Shown: in pieces, positions 51,150 through 61,100 of the stretch
Layout: each line of letters starts with the position of its first letter
Numbering within the stretch: the stretch's first letter is position 1
Source: Fimbriiglobus sp.
GTDB taxonomy: Bacteria; Planctomycetota; Planctomycetia; Gemmatales; Gemmataceae
Reading direction: 5' to 3'
Length of the DNA: 64,000 bases
Assembly (NCBI GenBank): GCA_022841795.1
Contig: JALHQU010000017.1
Span: 1-64,000 of the forward strand
Translations under genes and position numbers: made by a program
Notes under the pieces: model-generated
The model's database searches: none
Told to the model about the DNA's origin: nothing
The model's input: the letters and a program-made list of their open reading frames with translations, nothing else

Positions 51150-51497
51150 TTAGACGCGGGGCGGGTGGAACACGCCGGCGGAGGTGCGGTGCGGGCGGTT
51201 GGTCGAATCCGACGGCCACCGGCGGGCCGTGGAGTTCGGCAAATCGGAGTCCGGGGCGAGGAGGGCGTCGGCGGACCGGGACAATTCGGTCGTGGTCGGC
51301 TCAGTCGATTCGGGCAGCGGGACCGGCGGGTGACATTCGCCGTGCTGGCACGAGCAGGGTTGCGGTTCGCCGGCCGGCGGCAGGACGTGTAGGTAGTCGC
51401 CGCAGCTGGCCGACCCGACCCCGGCCCCCGCGCAGGCCAGCACGACCGCCAGGGCGGCGGCCCGGAGGAACCCGGTGCTGGTGTCGGAACGACTCAC
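51150..51497 (-). CDS. small secreted Cys-rich protein
   Basis: A 115-residue protein with a signal peptide (RAAALAVVLACAGAGVGSAS) and a short cysteine-rich start to the mature part (CGDYLHVLPPAGEPQPCSC, then HGECHPP), ending in a Ser/Thr/Pro-rich low-complexity tail. The GECHP could in principle suggest metal or heme contact, but the CxxCH pattern is absent. No family is recognised. It belongs to the minus-strand FG-GAP/cytochrome cluster by position. Confidence 0.65.
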   Translation of the reverse strand: MSRSDTSTGFLRAAALAVVLACAGAGVGSASCGDYLHVLPPAGEPQPCSCQHGECHPPVPLPESTEPTTTELSRSADALLAPDSDLPNSTARRWPSDSTNRPHRTSAGVFHPPRV

Positions 51498-51551
51498 GGT
51501 GAAGTTAGCCTATCGCCCCGGTCGGGTCGGGGTCAACCATTTCCGTTCACG

Positions 51552-51578
51552 TCCCTCGCTCGCGCGTCGGGCTAACGA
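51552..51578. repeat. single arm of the ttagcccgacgcg palindrome
   Basis: A 27-base match, with one mismatch, to the right arm of the palindrome at 23707-23771, without a partner arm. On the minus strand it supplies the TAG stop (51574-51572) of the upstream FG-GAP gene. Confidence 0.85.
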
Positions 51579-53398
51579 ACAGCCGGCTTCAACTCCGTCT
51601 CGCCCTGCGTCAGCACCAGGTATTTGTCGGTCGGCACGTCCTTGAACTCCTGCTTCTTGCCGTCCGGCCATTCGACCGTCACCGTGTCGATCTTGTCCGC
51701 TTTGCCCAGGCCGAACACCAGCCGGCGGTCCGGGGTGGAGGCGTAGCTGCCGCCGCCCTTGGCGAACCGCGTCTGCGTCCGCCCGCCGGCGGTCAGCCGC
51801 ACCCGCGCCCCGACCACGTCCGCGTTCTTCGCCCCCTTCAGGGTGAACCCGACCCAGTGGTGGCCGGCCGGGGCCACGTTCCGCAGCACCGCCACCGGCT
51901 CGTTCGTGTGGCAGATGGCCACGTCCACCGACCCGTCGTTGTCGAAGTCGGCCAGGGCGAGGCCGCGGCCCAGGTGCGGCTGGGTGAAGTAGTCGCCGCC
52001 GCGGCCGGACGCAACGCGGAACTCGCCCGCCCCCAGGTTCCGCATGATCACCGGCTTCTGCGCGCGGTCGGCCGTCTTCGGGTAGCGGATGGCGTGCCCG
52101 TTGGTGATGAACAGGTCCTCCCACCCGTCGTGGTCCAGGTCCACGAACCCGGTGCCCCAGCCGACGAACTTCTGCCCGAGCACGTCCATCCCGGTCTTCG
52201 GGGTGGCGTAGATGAAGAACGCCCGCTGCGGGCTGCTGGCGTTCTCGTACAGGGCGTGCGACTCGCCCTCGTAGTTGGTGCAGAACAGGCTCGGCTTGCC
52301 GCTGCCGAACGGGTCGCCGGCGTCGGTGCCCATGCTGCCGTTCGGGCTGGCCCCGCCGTCCAGGGCGACCGCCGCCTTCATTCCCAACTCCTCGAACAGG
52401 ATTTTCCCGCGGGCGGACTTGTTCACGTACAGGAAGTTGGGCACGGTGTCGTTCGCCGCGTACACGTCCGGCTTGCCGTCCGCGTTCACGTCTGCGATCA
52501 CCACCCCTAGCCCCTTGCTCACCCCCGGCCCGCCGTCTCGGATGCCGGCAGTGGCCGTCACGTTGTCGAACGTGCCGCCGCCCGTGTTGCGGAACACCAG
52601 CGCTTGCAGCCCGTCGAACCGCTTCGGCGGGCACACGTCGCGGATCTCCTTGTTGTTCTCGTCCTTGGCGTAGAAGCAGTCGGTCGGGTGGGTGCGGGGG
52701 CTGCCGAACCCCCAGTCCACGTACTGGCACACGTACAGGTCGGCGAACCCGTCGCCGTCGAAGTCGGCCCACCCGGCGCTCGTCGCCCACGTCACCCCCT
52801 TGTCCAGCCCGGCCTTCGCCGTCACGTCCTCGAACTTCCGCCCGCCCTTGCCGTCCGACACGTTGCGGAACAGGGCGACGTGCCGGTACCCGGTGACGAG
52901 TACGTCCGGCCAGCCGTCGTTGTCGAAGTCGCCGGCGGTGGCGGCGTGCGAGTAGAACCACGGCGTTTTGTCGGCGAGCGTCAGCCCGGCCTTATCGGAC
53001 ACGTCCTCGAACTTGAACCCGCCGGTGTTGCGGAACAGCTTGCACGGGTGGCCGAGGACGTCCTGGTGGTCCTTCCCGCCGTAGTGCCCGCCGCCGACCA
53101 GGAGCAGGTCGAGCAGCCCGTCCCCGTCGTAGTCGAACGCGGCCAGCCCGCCGCCGAGCGATTCGAGGATGGACAGGTGCGGCGGGTCCAACTCCTCGCC
53201 GTTGCGGTACGAGAAGCGGATGCCGGTCTTGGCGGTCACGTCCTCGAACAGGTCCGGGCCGGTGTCCACGACGACCGGCGGCGGGCCGGACGGCGGGGTC
53301 GGCCCGCTGCTGCCGCACCCGGCGAGCGGGATGGCCACGGCCGCGGCGACGAGCAGAACGAGCACGGCGGCACCGGCGGCGAGCGTGCGGCGGGACAT
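51572..53398 (-). CDS. FG-GAP/ASPIC (CRTAC1-type) lipoprotein
   Basis: A 608-residue protein with signal and lipobox (LVLLVAAAVAIPLAGCGSSG) and a proline-rich linker. It contains FEDVTAKTGIRFSYRNGEE, propeller loops FDYDGDGLLDLLLVGG, GDFDNDGWPDVLVTGY, WADFDGDGFADLYVCQY, IADVNADGKPDVYAAND and VDLDHDGWEDLFITNGH, and the ASPIC end VVGARVRLTAGGRTQTRFA with VTVEWPDGKKQEF. It is more distant from the other two short CRTAC1 proteins here. Its TAG stop is supplied by a repeat arm, so the C terminus may be slightly altered. Confidence 0.9.
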   Translation of the reverse strand: MSRRTLAAGAAVLVLLVAAAVAIPLAGCGSSGPTPPSGPPPVVVDTGPDLFEDVTAKTGIRFSYRNGEELDPPHLSILESLGGGLAAFDYDGDGLLDLLLVGGGHYGGKDHQDVLGHPCKLFRNTGGFKFEDVSDKAGLTLADKTPWFYSHAATAGDFDNDGWPDVLVTGYRHVALFRNVSDGKGGRKFEDVTAKAGLDKGVTWATSAGWADFDGDGFADLYVCQYVDWGFGSPRTHPTDCFYAKDENNKEIRDVCPPKRFDGLQALVFRNTGGGTFDNVTATAGIRDGGPGVSKGLGVVIADVNADGKPDVYAANDTVPNFLYVNKSARGKILFEELGMKAAVALDGGASPNGSMGTDAGDPFGSGKPSLFCTNYEGESHALYENASSPQRAFFIYATPKTGMDVLGQKFVGWGTGFVDLDHDGWEDLFITNGHAIRYPKTADRAQKPVIMRNLGAGEFRVASGRGGDYFTQPHLGRGLALADFDNDGSVDVAICHTNEPVAVLRNVAPAGHHWVGFTLKGAKNADVVGARVRLTAGGRTQTRFAKGGGSYASTPDRRLVFGLGKADKIDTVTVEWPDGKKQEFKDVPTDKYLVLTQGETELKPAVR

Positions 53399-53467
53399 GG
53401 GAAGCTCCGGGGTTCGGTCTAGACCACTACGCCGCGGGCGACGGTGGTGTTCACGCCGCCCGCCCGG

Positions 53468-54811
53468 TCACTCCTTGTCCGCCGGGGCGGACTGGACCGC
53501 TCGCCGGTGCCGGTCGGCGGTCGGCTTGTCCCCCTGGCGGTCGTAGTATTCGGCCAACAGGCGGTGCGCGGCCGGGTGGTTCGGGTCCACCCGCAGGCAC
53601 TTGTCCAGCCAGTACACCCCACGGGCGTCCTTGCCGATCTCCAGGAACAGCTCGCCGATCTGGCAGTACACCCCGGCGGCGGCGGTGCCCGTGTCCGCCT
53701 CGTCCCGGAGCAGTTGGGTGAGCTTGTCGTTCCGCGTCAGCCGCTGCTTGTGCTCCACCTCCATGGCGTCCGCGTCGGCGTCCTTCCCCTGCAGCCGCAG
53801 GGCGGAGATGAGAACGAACCGCGCCTCCACCTCGGACGGGTCGCGGGCGATCACCGCCCGCAGCCGCGTCTCCGCCGCCGCCCCCCGCACCGCCTCGTCG
53901 CGGGCGGAGTCGGTCACGTCCAGCCACGCCAGGTAGATGGCCACCGACGGGTCGGTCGGCAGGGCCGGTTCGGCCCGCGTCAGCAGGTCGCGGGCCTCGG
54001 CGTGCCGCCCCTGCAGGTATCGCAGCCGGCCGAGCCGGGCGAGCATCTCCGGCCGGTCCGGGGCGGTCTGGAGCAGCACGGCCAGGTTCGCCTCCGCCTC
54101 CGGCGTCATCTTCTCGTCGAGCTGGATCTCCACCACCCGCAGGCGAGCGTCGGTCAGCCCCGGGTCCAGTTCCAGCGCCGTCTGGTAGTCGGCCAGCGCC
54201 GCCTTCATCGACCCCACCCGGTCGTACACCCACCCGCGGCGGTGGTACACCCGGCTGTCCTCCGGGTGCATTTTCTCCCACAGGTTCAGGCACGCCCGCG
54301 CCGGCTGGTACCGCGACTTGATCATGTACGCGTTCGACAGGGTGTCCAGGATGGCCGTCGAGTCCGGGTGGTCGGTCTCCACCAGCCGGAACAGCGGGAG
54401 GGACACGGCGTCGTCGTCCAGCTCGCCCGCCTGGGCGCGGAGGAGCAGGTGTTCGATCTGGATCGGCTCGGTCGTGCTGCCGGCCAACTCGGCCGCCCGC
54501 ACCAGGTGCCGCTCGCACCCGACCACGTCCCCCTTCAGGCGGGCGAGGCGGGCGGACAGCAGTTCGGTGGTGACGCCGCCGACCGCCCCGACGGTGCGGA
54601 GCCGCCGGACGCGGCGTTCGGCGTCGGGGAGGCGGCCGTAAGACAGGTCGGCGGCGGCCAGCCGCTGCTCCCGCGCGTGCCACCACCCGGCGGCCCCGAC
54701 CAGGCCGGCCAGAACCAGTGCGAACACGGCGAGCGAGACGAGCGGGCGGCGGGAGATGTACCGGAACGGCGAGTGGACCAGCCGGACGGCGCGATTGGCG
54801 AGGGGACCCAT
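53468..54811 (-). CDS. membrane-anchored TPR protein
   Basis: A 447-residue protein with one N-terminal span (RPLVSLAVFALVLAGLVGAAG) and about eight TPR-like repeats from residue 90 on, such as SRVYHRRGWVYDRVGSMKAA, LADYQTALELDPGL, EMLARLGRLRYLQGRHAEAR and CLRVDPNHPAAHRLLAEYYD. TPRs make scaffolds for protein contacts. Being the first gene of the minus-strand run that continues into the FG-GAP and cytochrome genes, it may help assemble that group at the membrane. No enzyme motif. Confidence 0.85.
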   Translation of the reverse strand: MGPLANRAVRLVHSPFRYISRRPLVSLAVFALVLAGLVGAAGWWHAREQRLAAADLSYGRLPDAERRVRRLRTVGAVGGVTTELLSARLARLKGDVVGCERHLVRAAELAGSTTEPIQIEHLLLRAQAGELDDDAVSLPLFRLVETDHPDSTAILDTLSNAYMIKSRYQPARACLNLWEKMHPEDSRVYHRRGWVYDRVGSMKAALADYQTALELDPGLTDARLRVVEIQLDEKMTPEAEANLAVLLQTAPDRPEMLARLGRLRYLQGRHAEARDLLTRAEPALPTDPSVAIYLAWLDVTDSARDEAVRGAAAETRLRAVIARDPSEVEARFVLISALRLQGKDADADAMEVEHKQRLTRNDKLTQLLRDEADTGTAAAGVYCQIGELFLEIGKDARGVYWLDKCLRVDPNHPAAHRLLAEYYDRQGDKPTADRHRRAVQSAPADKE

Positions 54812-54831
54812 GACCGGCTCGATCGAAAGGG

Positions 54832-54859
54832 GCGGGGCGGGTTATTGTACCCGCCCCGC
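54832..54859. terminator. hairpin between lipoprotein and TPR genes
   Basis: gcggggcgggt at 54832-54842 pairs exactly with acccgccccgc at 54849-54859 around tattgt. On the minus strand it lies 11 bases after the stop of the lipoprotein gene, in the place of a terminator, but without a T-run. Confidence 0.5.
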
Positions 54860-54869
54860 GATCACCGGC

Positions 54870-55445
54870 TCAGTCGGCGTCCAGGTTCACTTCGTTCTTG
54901 CCGTTCTTCAGGGTGGCCTTCAGCGGCGTCTTGTTGCGGTCGACGTACTTGTCGTCCAGCTTGGTGAACATCTCCTTCAGCTCTTCTTTCGTCTTCGGCG
55001 CCGGCGGGCCGAACCCGCCCTGCCGCTCGGTGTTCGCCCGCTCCTCCTTCTGCTTCTCCTGCGCCTTGGCCTGCTTCTTGTCATTGGCACCGCCGCCGCC
55101 GCCGCCACCGCCGGGCCGCTGTCTGTCACCGCCGCCGGCCCCCTTGTTGTCGATGCCGTACGTCCCCACCTTCCGTTCCGGGTCGTAGGCGTTGGTGTCC
55201 ACGGTGACGGAGTAGTTGCCGGCCGGCAGGGTCTCGATCTCGTACTCACCCTTGTTGTTGATCACCGAGTTGTACACCCCGAGCGACTCGTGGTAGTAGC
55301 TGACCGCCCCGGCCTTGATCGGGGCGCCCTTGTGCTTGACCGTGCCGCTCACCCTGGCGGTCAATTGGTTGCCGGACCCGCACCCGACCAGGGGCAGGAT
55401 GCCGGCTACGGCCAGCGCGGCGAGGGGGAAGAGGAACCGGCGCAT
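54870..55445 (-). CDS. lipoprotein with carboxypeptidase-regulatory-like domain
   Basis: A 191-residue protein with signal and lipobox (LAALAVAGILPLVGCGSG). The first half (VSGTVKHKGAPIKAGAVSYY, then NNKGEYEIETLPAGNYSVTV) is the transthyretin-like fold common in planctomycete surface lipoproteins next to DUF1559 genes. A run of eight glycines and a Lys/Glu/Gln-rich helix (KQAKAQEKQKEE) follow. ATG 55445 starts the signal. It lies downstream of DUF1559 copy 1, the usual neighbourhood, and may be co-transcribed. Confidence 0.8.
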   Translation of the reverse strand: MRRFLFPLAALAVAGILPLVGCGSGNQLTARVSGTVKHKGAPIKAGAVSYYHESLGVYNSVINNKGEYEIETLPAGNYSVTVDTNAYDPERKVGTYGIDNKGAGGGDRQRPGGGGGGGGANDKKQAKAQEKQKEERANTERQGGFGPPAPKTKEELKEMFTKLDDKYVDRNKTPLKATLKNGKNEVNLDAD

Positions 55446-55485
55446 GATCGACCTCGTGGAGAGAAATAGGGATAGAAAACACAAC

Positions 55486-55519
55486 GGTCACACGGGAGGT
55501 CGGACCCGCCCGTGTGACC
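55486..55519. terminator. hairpin after DUF1559 copy 1
   Basis: ggtcacacggg at 55486-55496 pairs with cccgtgtgacc at 55509-55519 around a 12-base loop. On the minus strand it lies 27 bases past the DUF1559 stop and about 40 bases before the lipoprotein start. It may end or weaken transcription between the two. Confidence 0.5.
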
Positions 55520-55546
55520 TGATTGTAGCAGACCGCGTCGGGCGGG

Positions 55547-56599
55547 TTACCAGTCGGCGCCCATGACGAACCCGTCGTCCGGCACCAAGGCCCGCACCAG
55601 CGTGTTGGTGTTCGTGCTGGCGTTCACCGTCCGCACGCTGCCGTCGAACATGACCACCAGCATGCCGCCCGACGACAGCGCCTGCAACAGCGTCGGGTTG
55701 CACTGGCGGATGCTCGGCTTCGACTGGATCGGCTGCATGTACGTGGACACCCCCGTCGCGTAGTTCAGCGGGTAGTTGTTGGTGCTCCGCCGCAGCTCGG
55801 TGAAGTTCGGCCACCCGCGGCCCGGGTTCACCCAGTACGACCCGATCTCCCAGTGGGTGCCGCTGGACGGGGCGCCCTTGTGGAACCCGGCGATCGGGTT
55901 GCCCACCGGGTCGCCGTCCTCGGCCCACACGCGGGACACGTACAGGTACGAGTTCCAGTCGCCGGCCGTGCCCGGCCCGCACTTGGTGTACCGCTCGACG
56001 AACGCGATGGTGTTCGACGTGCCGTCCTGGAAGGACGACGCCAGCCGCGCTTTCCCGCCCACCTGCCAGTCCTCGTCCCACCCGCCGCCGAACGCGTGCC
56101 AGTTGGCGTGGTAGCTCACCTGCCCGCGGTTCCCCCAGTCGGACGCCTTCAGGTTGCCCTCCGCCCCGGGGTCGAGCGGGGACACGTACGTCTTGATGCC
56201 GAAGTCCGCCCGCCCGGGCGGGCTGGCCCCCGAGTCCCGCCACGAGTTGCGGGTGGTCTGGGCGAAGATGGCCTCCTGCTCGATGTACGGCGTCAGGAAG
56301 TAGTGGATGGTGCCGAACCGCGACGGGCGGGAGTTCGCGTTCCAGTCGGTGCCGAACGCGTCCTGCGGGAAGCAGCCGTTGATGGTCGGCAGCTTGCCGT
56401 ACGCGTCGTGGATGTTGTGCACGGCGATGCCGATCTGCTTCAGGTTGTTCGCCGACTGCATGCGGGCGGCGGCCTCGCGGACCTTCTGCACGGCGGGCAG
56501 GAGCAGGCCGATGAGGATGGCGATGATGGCGATCACCACCAGCAGCTCGATCAGCGTGAACCCGCCACGCCCGCGGGCTCGGGAGAGTGAGAGACCCAT
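55547..56599 (-). CDS. DUF1559 prepilin-like protein, copy 1
   Basis: A 350-residue protein with a type IV prepilin-type N terminus: short basic leader, cleavage before [20 protein letters not shown], then the helix [19 protein letters not shown]. The rest is the DUF1559 (SBP_bac_10) head with the C-terminal [12 protein letters not shown]. Such pseudopilin-like proteins are present in dozens of copies in planctomycetes and are thought to be surface or fibre components. The coding region appears identical base for base to copy 2 at 56823-57875, so the two proteins are the same. ATG 56599 gives the standard short leader. Confidence 0.93.
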   Translation of the reverse strand: MGLSLSRARGRGGFTLIELLVVIAIIAILIGLLLPAVQKVREAAARMQSANNLKQIGIAVHNIHDAYGKLPTINGCFPQDAFGTDWNANSRPSRFGTIHYFLTPYIEQEAIFAQTTRNSWRDSGASPPGRADFGIKTYVSPLDPGAEGNLKASDWGNRGQVSYHANWHAFGGGWDEDWQVGGKARLASSFQDGTSNTIAFVERYTKCGPGTAGDWNSYLYVSRVWAEDGDPVGNPIAGFHKGAPSSGTHWEIGSYWVNPGRGWPNFTELRRSTNNYPLNYATGVSTYMQPIQSKPSIRQCNPTLLQALSSGGMLVVMFDGSVRTVNASTNTNTLVRALVPDDGFVMGADW

Positions 56600-56683
56600 A
56601 AACACCCCAGAGATGAGGAGAGAGCGAAAAAAGAAATCGGGTGATGAAGGAGCCGTGAGAGACTTTCCTCACCCTAATCTCAT

Positions 56684-56712
56684 ATTTCACCACACTCCTC
56701 CTCTGGCGTCAA
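56684..56712 (-). promoter_or_regulatory. predicted promoter of DUF1559 copy 1
   Basis: On the minus strand TTGACG (56712-56707) is followed after 17 bases by TGAAAT (56689-56684) and tga-rich sequence. The same TTGACG, 17-base gap and (T/C)GAAATA are kept upstream of copy 2, although the surrounding bases differ. Conservation against a diverged background supports a functional site; the -10 element is weak. Confidence 0.4.
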
Positions 56713-56822
56713 GAGTCTACCGACCAAATCCAGACGACAACTTGAATCTGGATAGCACACACCAGGTGCTTACCCAGATTCGAGTTGACATCCGGTTCGG
56801 CCGCTCGAAATCGAGAGGGGGT

Positions 56823-57875
56823 TTACCAGTCGGCGCCCATGACGAACCCGTCGTCCGGCACCAAGGCCCGCACCAGCGTGTTGGTGTTCGTGCTGGCGTT
56901 CACCGTCCGCACGCTGCCGTCGAACATGACCACCAGCATGCCGCCCGACGACAGCGCCTGCAACAGCGTCGGGTTGCACTGGCGGATGCTCGGCTTCGAC
57001 TGGATCGGCTGCATGTACGTGGACACCCCCGTCGCGTAGTTCAGCGGGTAGTTGTTGGTGCTCCGCCGCAGCTCGGTGAAGTTCGGCCACCCGCGGCCCG
57101 GGTTCACCCAGTACGACCCGATCTCCCAGTGGGTGCCGCTGGACGGGGCGCCCTTGTGGAACCCGGCGATCGGGTTGCCCACCGGGTCGCCGTCCTCGGC
57201 CCACACGCGGGACACGTACAGGTACGAGTTCCAGTCGCCGGCCGTGCCCGGCCCGCACTTGGTGTACCGCTCGACGAACGCGATGGTGTTCGACGTGCCG
57301 TCCTGGAAGGACGACGCCAGCCGCGCTTTCCCGCCCACCTGCCAGTCCTCGTCCCACCCGCCGCCGAACGCGTGCCAGTTGGCGTGGTAGCTCACCTGCC
57401 CGCGGTTCCCCCAGTCGGACGCCTTCAGGTTGCCCTCCGCCCCGGGGTCGAGCGGGGACACGTACGTCTTGATGCCGAAGTCCGCCCGCCCGGGCGGGCT
57501 GGCCCCCGAGTCCCGCCACGAGTTGCGGGTGGTCTGGGCGAAGATGGCCTCCTGCTCGATGTACGGCGTCAGGAAGTAGTGGATGGTGCCGAACCGCGAC
57601 GGGCGGGAGTTCGCGTTCCAGTCGGTGCCGAACGCGTCCTGCGGGAAGCAGCCGTTGATGGTCGGCAGCTTGCCGTACGCGTCGTGGATGTTGTGCACGG
57701 CGATGCCGATCTGCTTCAGGTTGTTCGCCGACTGCATGCGGGCGGCGGCCTCGCGGACCTTCTGCACGGCGGGCAGGAGCAGGCCGATGAGGATGGCGAT
57801 GATGGCGATCACCACCAGCAGCTCGATCAGCGTGAACCCGCCACGCCCGCGGGCTCGGGAGAGTGAGAGACCCAT
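56823..57875 (-). CDS. DUF1559 prepilin-like protein, copy 2
   Basis: A 350-residue protein with the same prepilin N terminus and DUF1559 head as copy 1. The identical stretch runs from about 55547-56601 to 56823-57877 (offset 1276), while the upstream flanks are recognisably related but diverged. That pattern fits an older tandem duplication recently homogenised by gene conversion. A direct, very recent duplication is less likely because the flanks differ. ATG 57875 follows a gaggg-poor leader; the start is fixed by the prepilin motif. Confidence 0.93.
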   Translation of the reverse strand: MGLSLSRARGRGGFTLIELLVVIAIIAILIGLLLPAVQKVREAAARMQSANNLKQIGIAVHNIHDAYGKLPTINGCFPQDAFGTDWNANSRPSRFGTIHYFLTPYIEQEAIFAQTTRNSWRDSGASPPGRADFGIKTYVSPLDPGAEGNLKASDWGNRGQVSYHANWHAFGGGWDEDWQVGGKARLASSFQDGTSNTIAFVERYTKCGPGTAGDWNSYLYVSRVWAEDGDPVGNPIAGFHKGAPSSGTHWEIGSYWVNPGRGWPNFTELRRSTNNYPLNYATGVSTYMQPIQSKPSIRQCNPTLLQALSSGGMLVVMFDGSVRTVNASTNTNTLVRALVPDDGFVMGADW

Positions 57876-57963
57876 AAGCACCCCTTGATAGAAATGAGGA
57901 AGAGGCAGTGAAGAATTCTGGGCGATTCTGACTTCGATGACAGAGTTCCTCACCCAATGGTCT

Positions 57964-57992
57964 ATTTCGCCACTCGCGGGGGGTTTCGTCAA
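57964..57992 (-). promoter_or_regulatory. predicted promoter of DUF1559 copy 2
   Basis: TTGACG (57992-57987), 17 bases, CGAAAT (57969-57964) on the minus strand, matching the arrangement before copy 1. The rest of the 298-base gap to the next plus-strand gene holds no recognisable gene. Confidence 0.4.
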
Positions 57993-58175
57993 TAGACATC
58001 GTCCTTTATTCCTCCCCGCTCCTCGATTTTTAATCCTTTGGGCGCAAGGAGTTCCGACACATCAACTCATCGTTCTCTCACACTCCGCGCCGCTGCCCCC
58101 TCGACCGATCCACCCGCCGCCGGTGGTCGTACAAAGTCGGGAAGGACCTCCGCCATCCTGATATCAGCAGTCCCG

Positions 58176-61100
58176 ATGCCGAACCCAGCCCAGGCTCCGA
58201 CTCCCGATCGGCCAAACCCTCCAGCAGCCAGTCGGTCGGAGTGGGGGTGGCCGGCGTTCCTATTCCTGTTCGCCCTGCTCCTGGCCTCGGCGCCGGTCCG
58301 CACGCAACCCGTCTGGCAGCATCTGGTTAACGGCCGGGATCTGCTCGCGCTCCGGTTCCAGCAGACCAGCCCTGAGTGGCTGTTCGACACACTCAGCTAC
58401 CTGTGCTATTCGGCCGGCGGCGGGTTCGCGTGGGTCGGATTGAAAGCCGTTGCGGTCGGCGTTCTTGGTGTCCTGGTGTACCGCACCAGCCTGACCACTG
58501 GTTCGGCGTTTCGTCTCCTGCCGGCCATCTGCGCGGGGTTGGGCGTGCTGGCCGTCAGCCGATGGACCGTCCTCAGTCCGACCGTCGCGTCGTTCCTGTT
58601 CCTCGGGGTGATGTTCTGGCTTCTGCGGCCGCCGGCCGCGCCGGCCAGGCCCGTCGTCCCGTGGCGGCTGATCGTCCTGTTCCTGATCTGGGCGAACACC
58701 GACCGCGGGTTCGTCACCGGGTTGCTGCTGCTGGCGGCGGTCGGCCTCGGACGCCGGCTCGACCGCCGCTCCGGGTTCGGGTGGGTGGCGTGGTGGCCGC
58801 TGGCCGTCCTCGGGGCGGCCCTGCTGAACCCGACGCACCTCACCCGCTTCCCGCTGCCGGCCGAACTCGGCTGGCTGACGCAGAAGGCGGGCGGCAGCGT
58901 GCAGGCGGTGTTCGGCGACCCGGCCCTCTCCGCCCCGCGGTCGCCGTTCACCGCCGCCTACTTCAACACCGTCGCCGACAACCCGGCGGCGCTGGCGTTC
59001 TACGCCCTGCTCGGGTTCTCCGCCCTGGCGTTCGCCCTGAACCTGCGGCGGCTGCGGTGGGAGCGGTTCCTGCCGTGGGCCGTGGCGGTCATCCTCACCG
59101 TCGTCACCGACCTGGCGATTCCGGTGTTCGCCGTCGTCGCCGCGCCGACCCTGGCGCACAACCTGGCCGAGTTGCTCGCCGCTCGCGGGGCCGACCCGTC
59201 CGCCCGCCGCGGGTGGCGGTGGGCCATCCCGATCGGCCTGGTCGGGGCGGCGTTCCTGCTGGCCGCGTGGCCGGGCTGGCTGCACGCCCCGCCGTACGGC
59301 GCGCGGCGGTGGGCGCTCGACTGGAGCCAGACGCTGGAGGTGGCCGGGGCGAAGCTGACCGCCGACCGCCCGGACGGCCGCACCCTGCACCTGTCGGCCG
59401 AGTCCGCCCGCGCGTTCGCCTGGTTCGCCCCCACCGACGACGCCGCGTTCGACCCGGACGTGGCCAAACTGTTCGACGGCCAGTTGCTCGACCCGGACGA
59501 ACTACTGAAGCGGCGGTTCACCCGCGTGGTGGTGTACCACCCGGACCTGGCGTACAACCCGTCGCTCGAAGCGGTGCAGCGGCCGCTCCGCACCCTGCTC
59601 GCCGACCCGGACCACTGGCCGCTGCTGTTCGTCCGCGGCGGGGTGGCGGTGTTCGGGGTGAACGACCCGAAGGCCGGGCGGCCCGCCCGCGGGCTGGACC
59701 TGTCCGACCCGTGGTTCGACCTGGCCGACCCGGAGCGGGCGAGTGTACCGCCGGTGGACGGGGCAGCGCCGGACGCGACCGGGTGGGCGGGCGTTCGCGA
59801 GTCGTTCACCCACCCGGCCCCGCCGCCGTCCGTCCACCGGGACGAGACGGCCATGCTGCTGGCGCTCGGGCGGGCGTCGCAGGCGGTCATGCCCACCCGG
59901 TACACGAACGCCTTGCCGTTCGAACTGCTGGCCGGGACGGTCGGGGTGGGGGCGACCGGCACCAACCCGATGGCCGCGGCATCCGACCTGGCGCTGCGGA
60001 TGACGTACCTGAACCCGCCGCCGAGCGCGCGAGACAACATGCCGCCGCTGACGCAGTACGTGTTCGGGTTCGTGCAGACGGCGATGGCGAACAAGCCGGG
60101 CACCCTGCCGGGGCCGCTGTCGGCGGCGGTGCGGGCCGGGCGGCGGGCGGTGGCCGACACCCCGACCGACCCGAACGCCCACCTGCTGCTCGGCGAGGCG
60201 TACCTGGCGACAATGGAACGCAGCCGCGAGTTCGCCTGGGCGAGGGACTTCCGCAAGGTGGCCGAGCTGCGGCAGGTGCAGGCGGCCACCGCGTTCGAGC
60301 GGGGCGTCCGCCTCAGCCGCACCCCGCCGGGGCTGGCCCACCGCCGGCTGGCCGAGATGTATCAGAAGCTGAACTACCTGGACGTGGCCCTGGACCACCT
60401 GACGGCGGCGCGGGCCGCCCGCCCGCTGTCGGGCGAGGCCGGCGAGGCGGACACGAAGTGGTTCGAGCAGTTGTCGAAGCTGGTGGCCGAGCAGCGGGAG
60501 CGGTACGCCGACACCGCGGCTGCCCAACTGGTCGCCGGGCGGGCGATGGCGGCCAACGCCCTCGGGCTGAAGCGGCTGGCGCTGGAGGAGCTGCGGAAGA
60601 CGAACATCGACGCGTTCGGCCGGAACGGGGCGATGCTGCAACTCGACATCGCCCTCCGCACCGGGCAGGCGGAACAGGTGATCGACTGGCTGTCGCCGGG
60701 CGGGGAGTACGAGACGGCCCTGCGGACGCTGCTCGGCCCGTCCAACTTCCACTGGTACCGGGCGCAGGCGCTGGCCGCCACCGGGGCGACCGGGCGGGCG
60801 GCCACCGAACTGGCCGCTATCGGCGCCGCCGCCGCCCCCCCCGCCTCCCTGATGTCGCCCGAGGAGAAGGCCCGCTGGCAGGCGATGGTCGAGCTGGCGT
60901 CCACCCCCAACCCGACGCTGCTCGGGCAGGTGGTGGCGGAGGCGGTCGGCCGGCAGGTGCTGGGCGAGGCGCCGCGGGCCGGCGGGCTGCCCGACGCCGT
61001 CAGCCGCGTCCTCGCCCAGGCCGAGACCGAACGCGAGTTGACCGACCGCGAGGGGCAGTTGCGGCGGCTGGCCGAGGTGAGCATCCTGCGGGCGGTGCTG

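Noticed and set aside
56307-57866. A 519-codon plus-strand frame across both DUF1559 genes
   Set aside because: Its halves repeat because the antisense genes are duplicated; it is a shadow, not a repeat protein.
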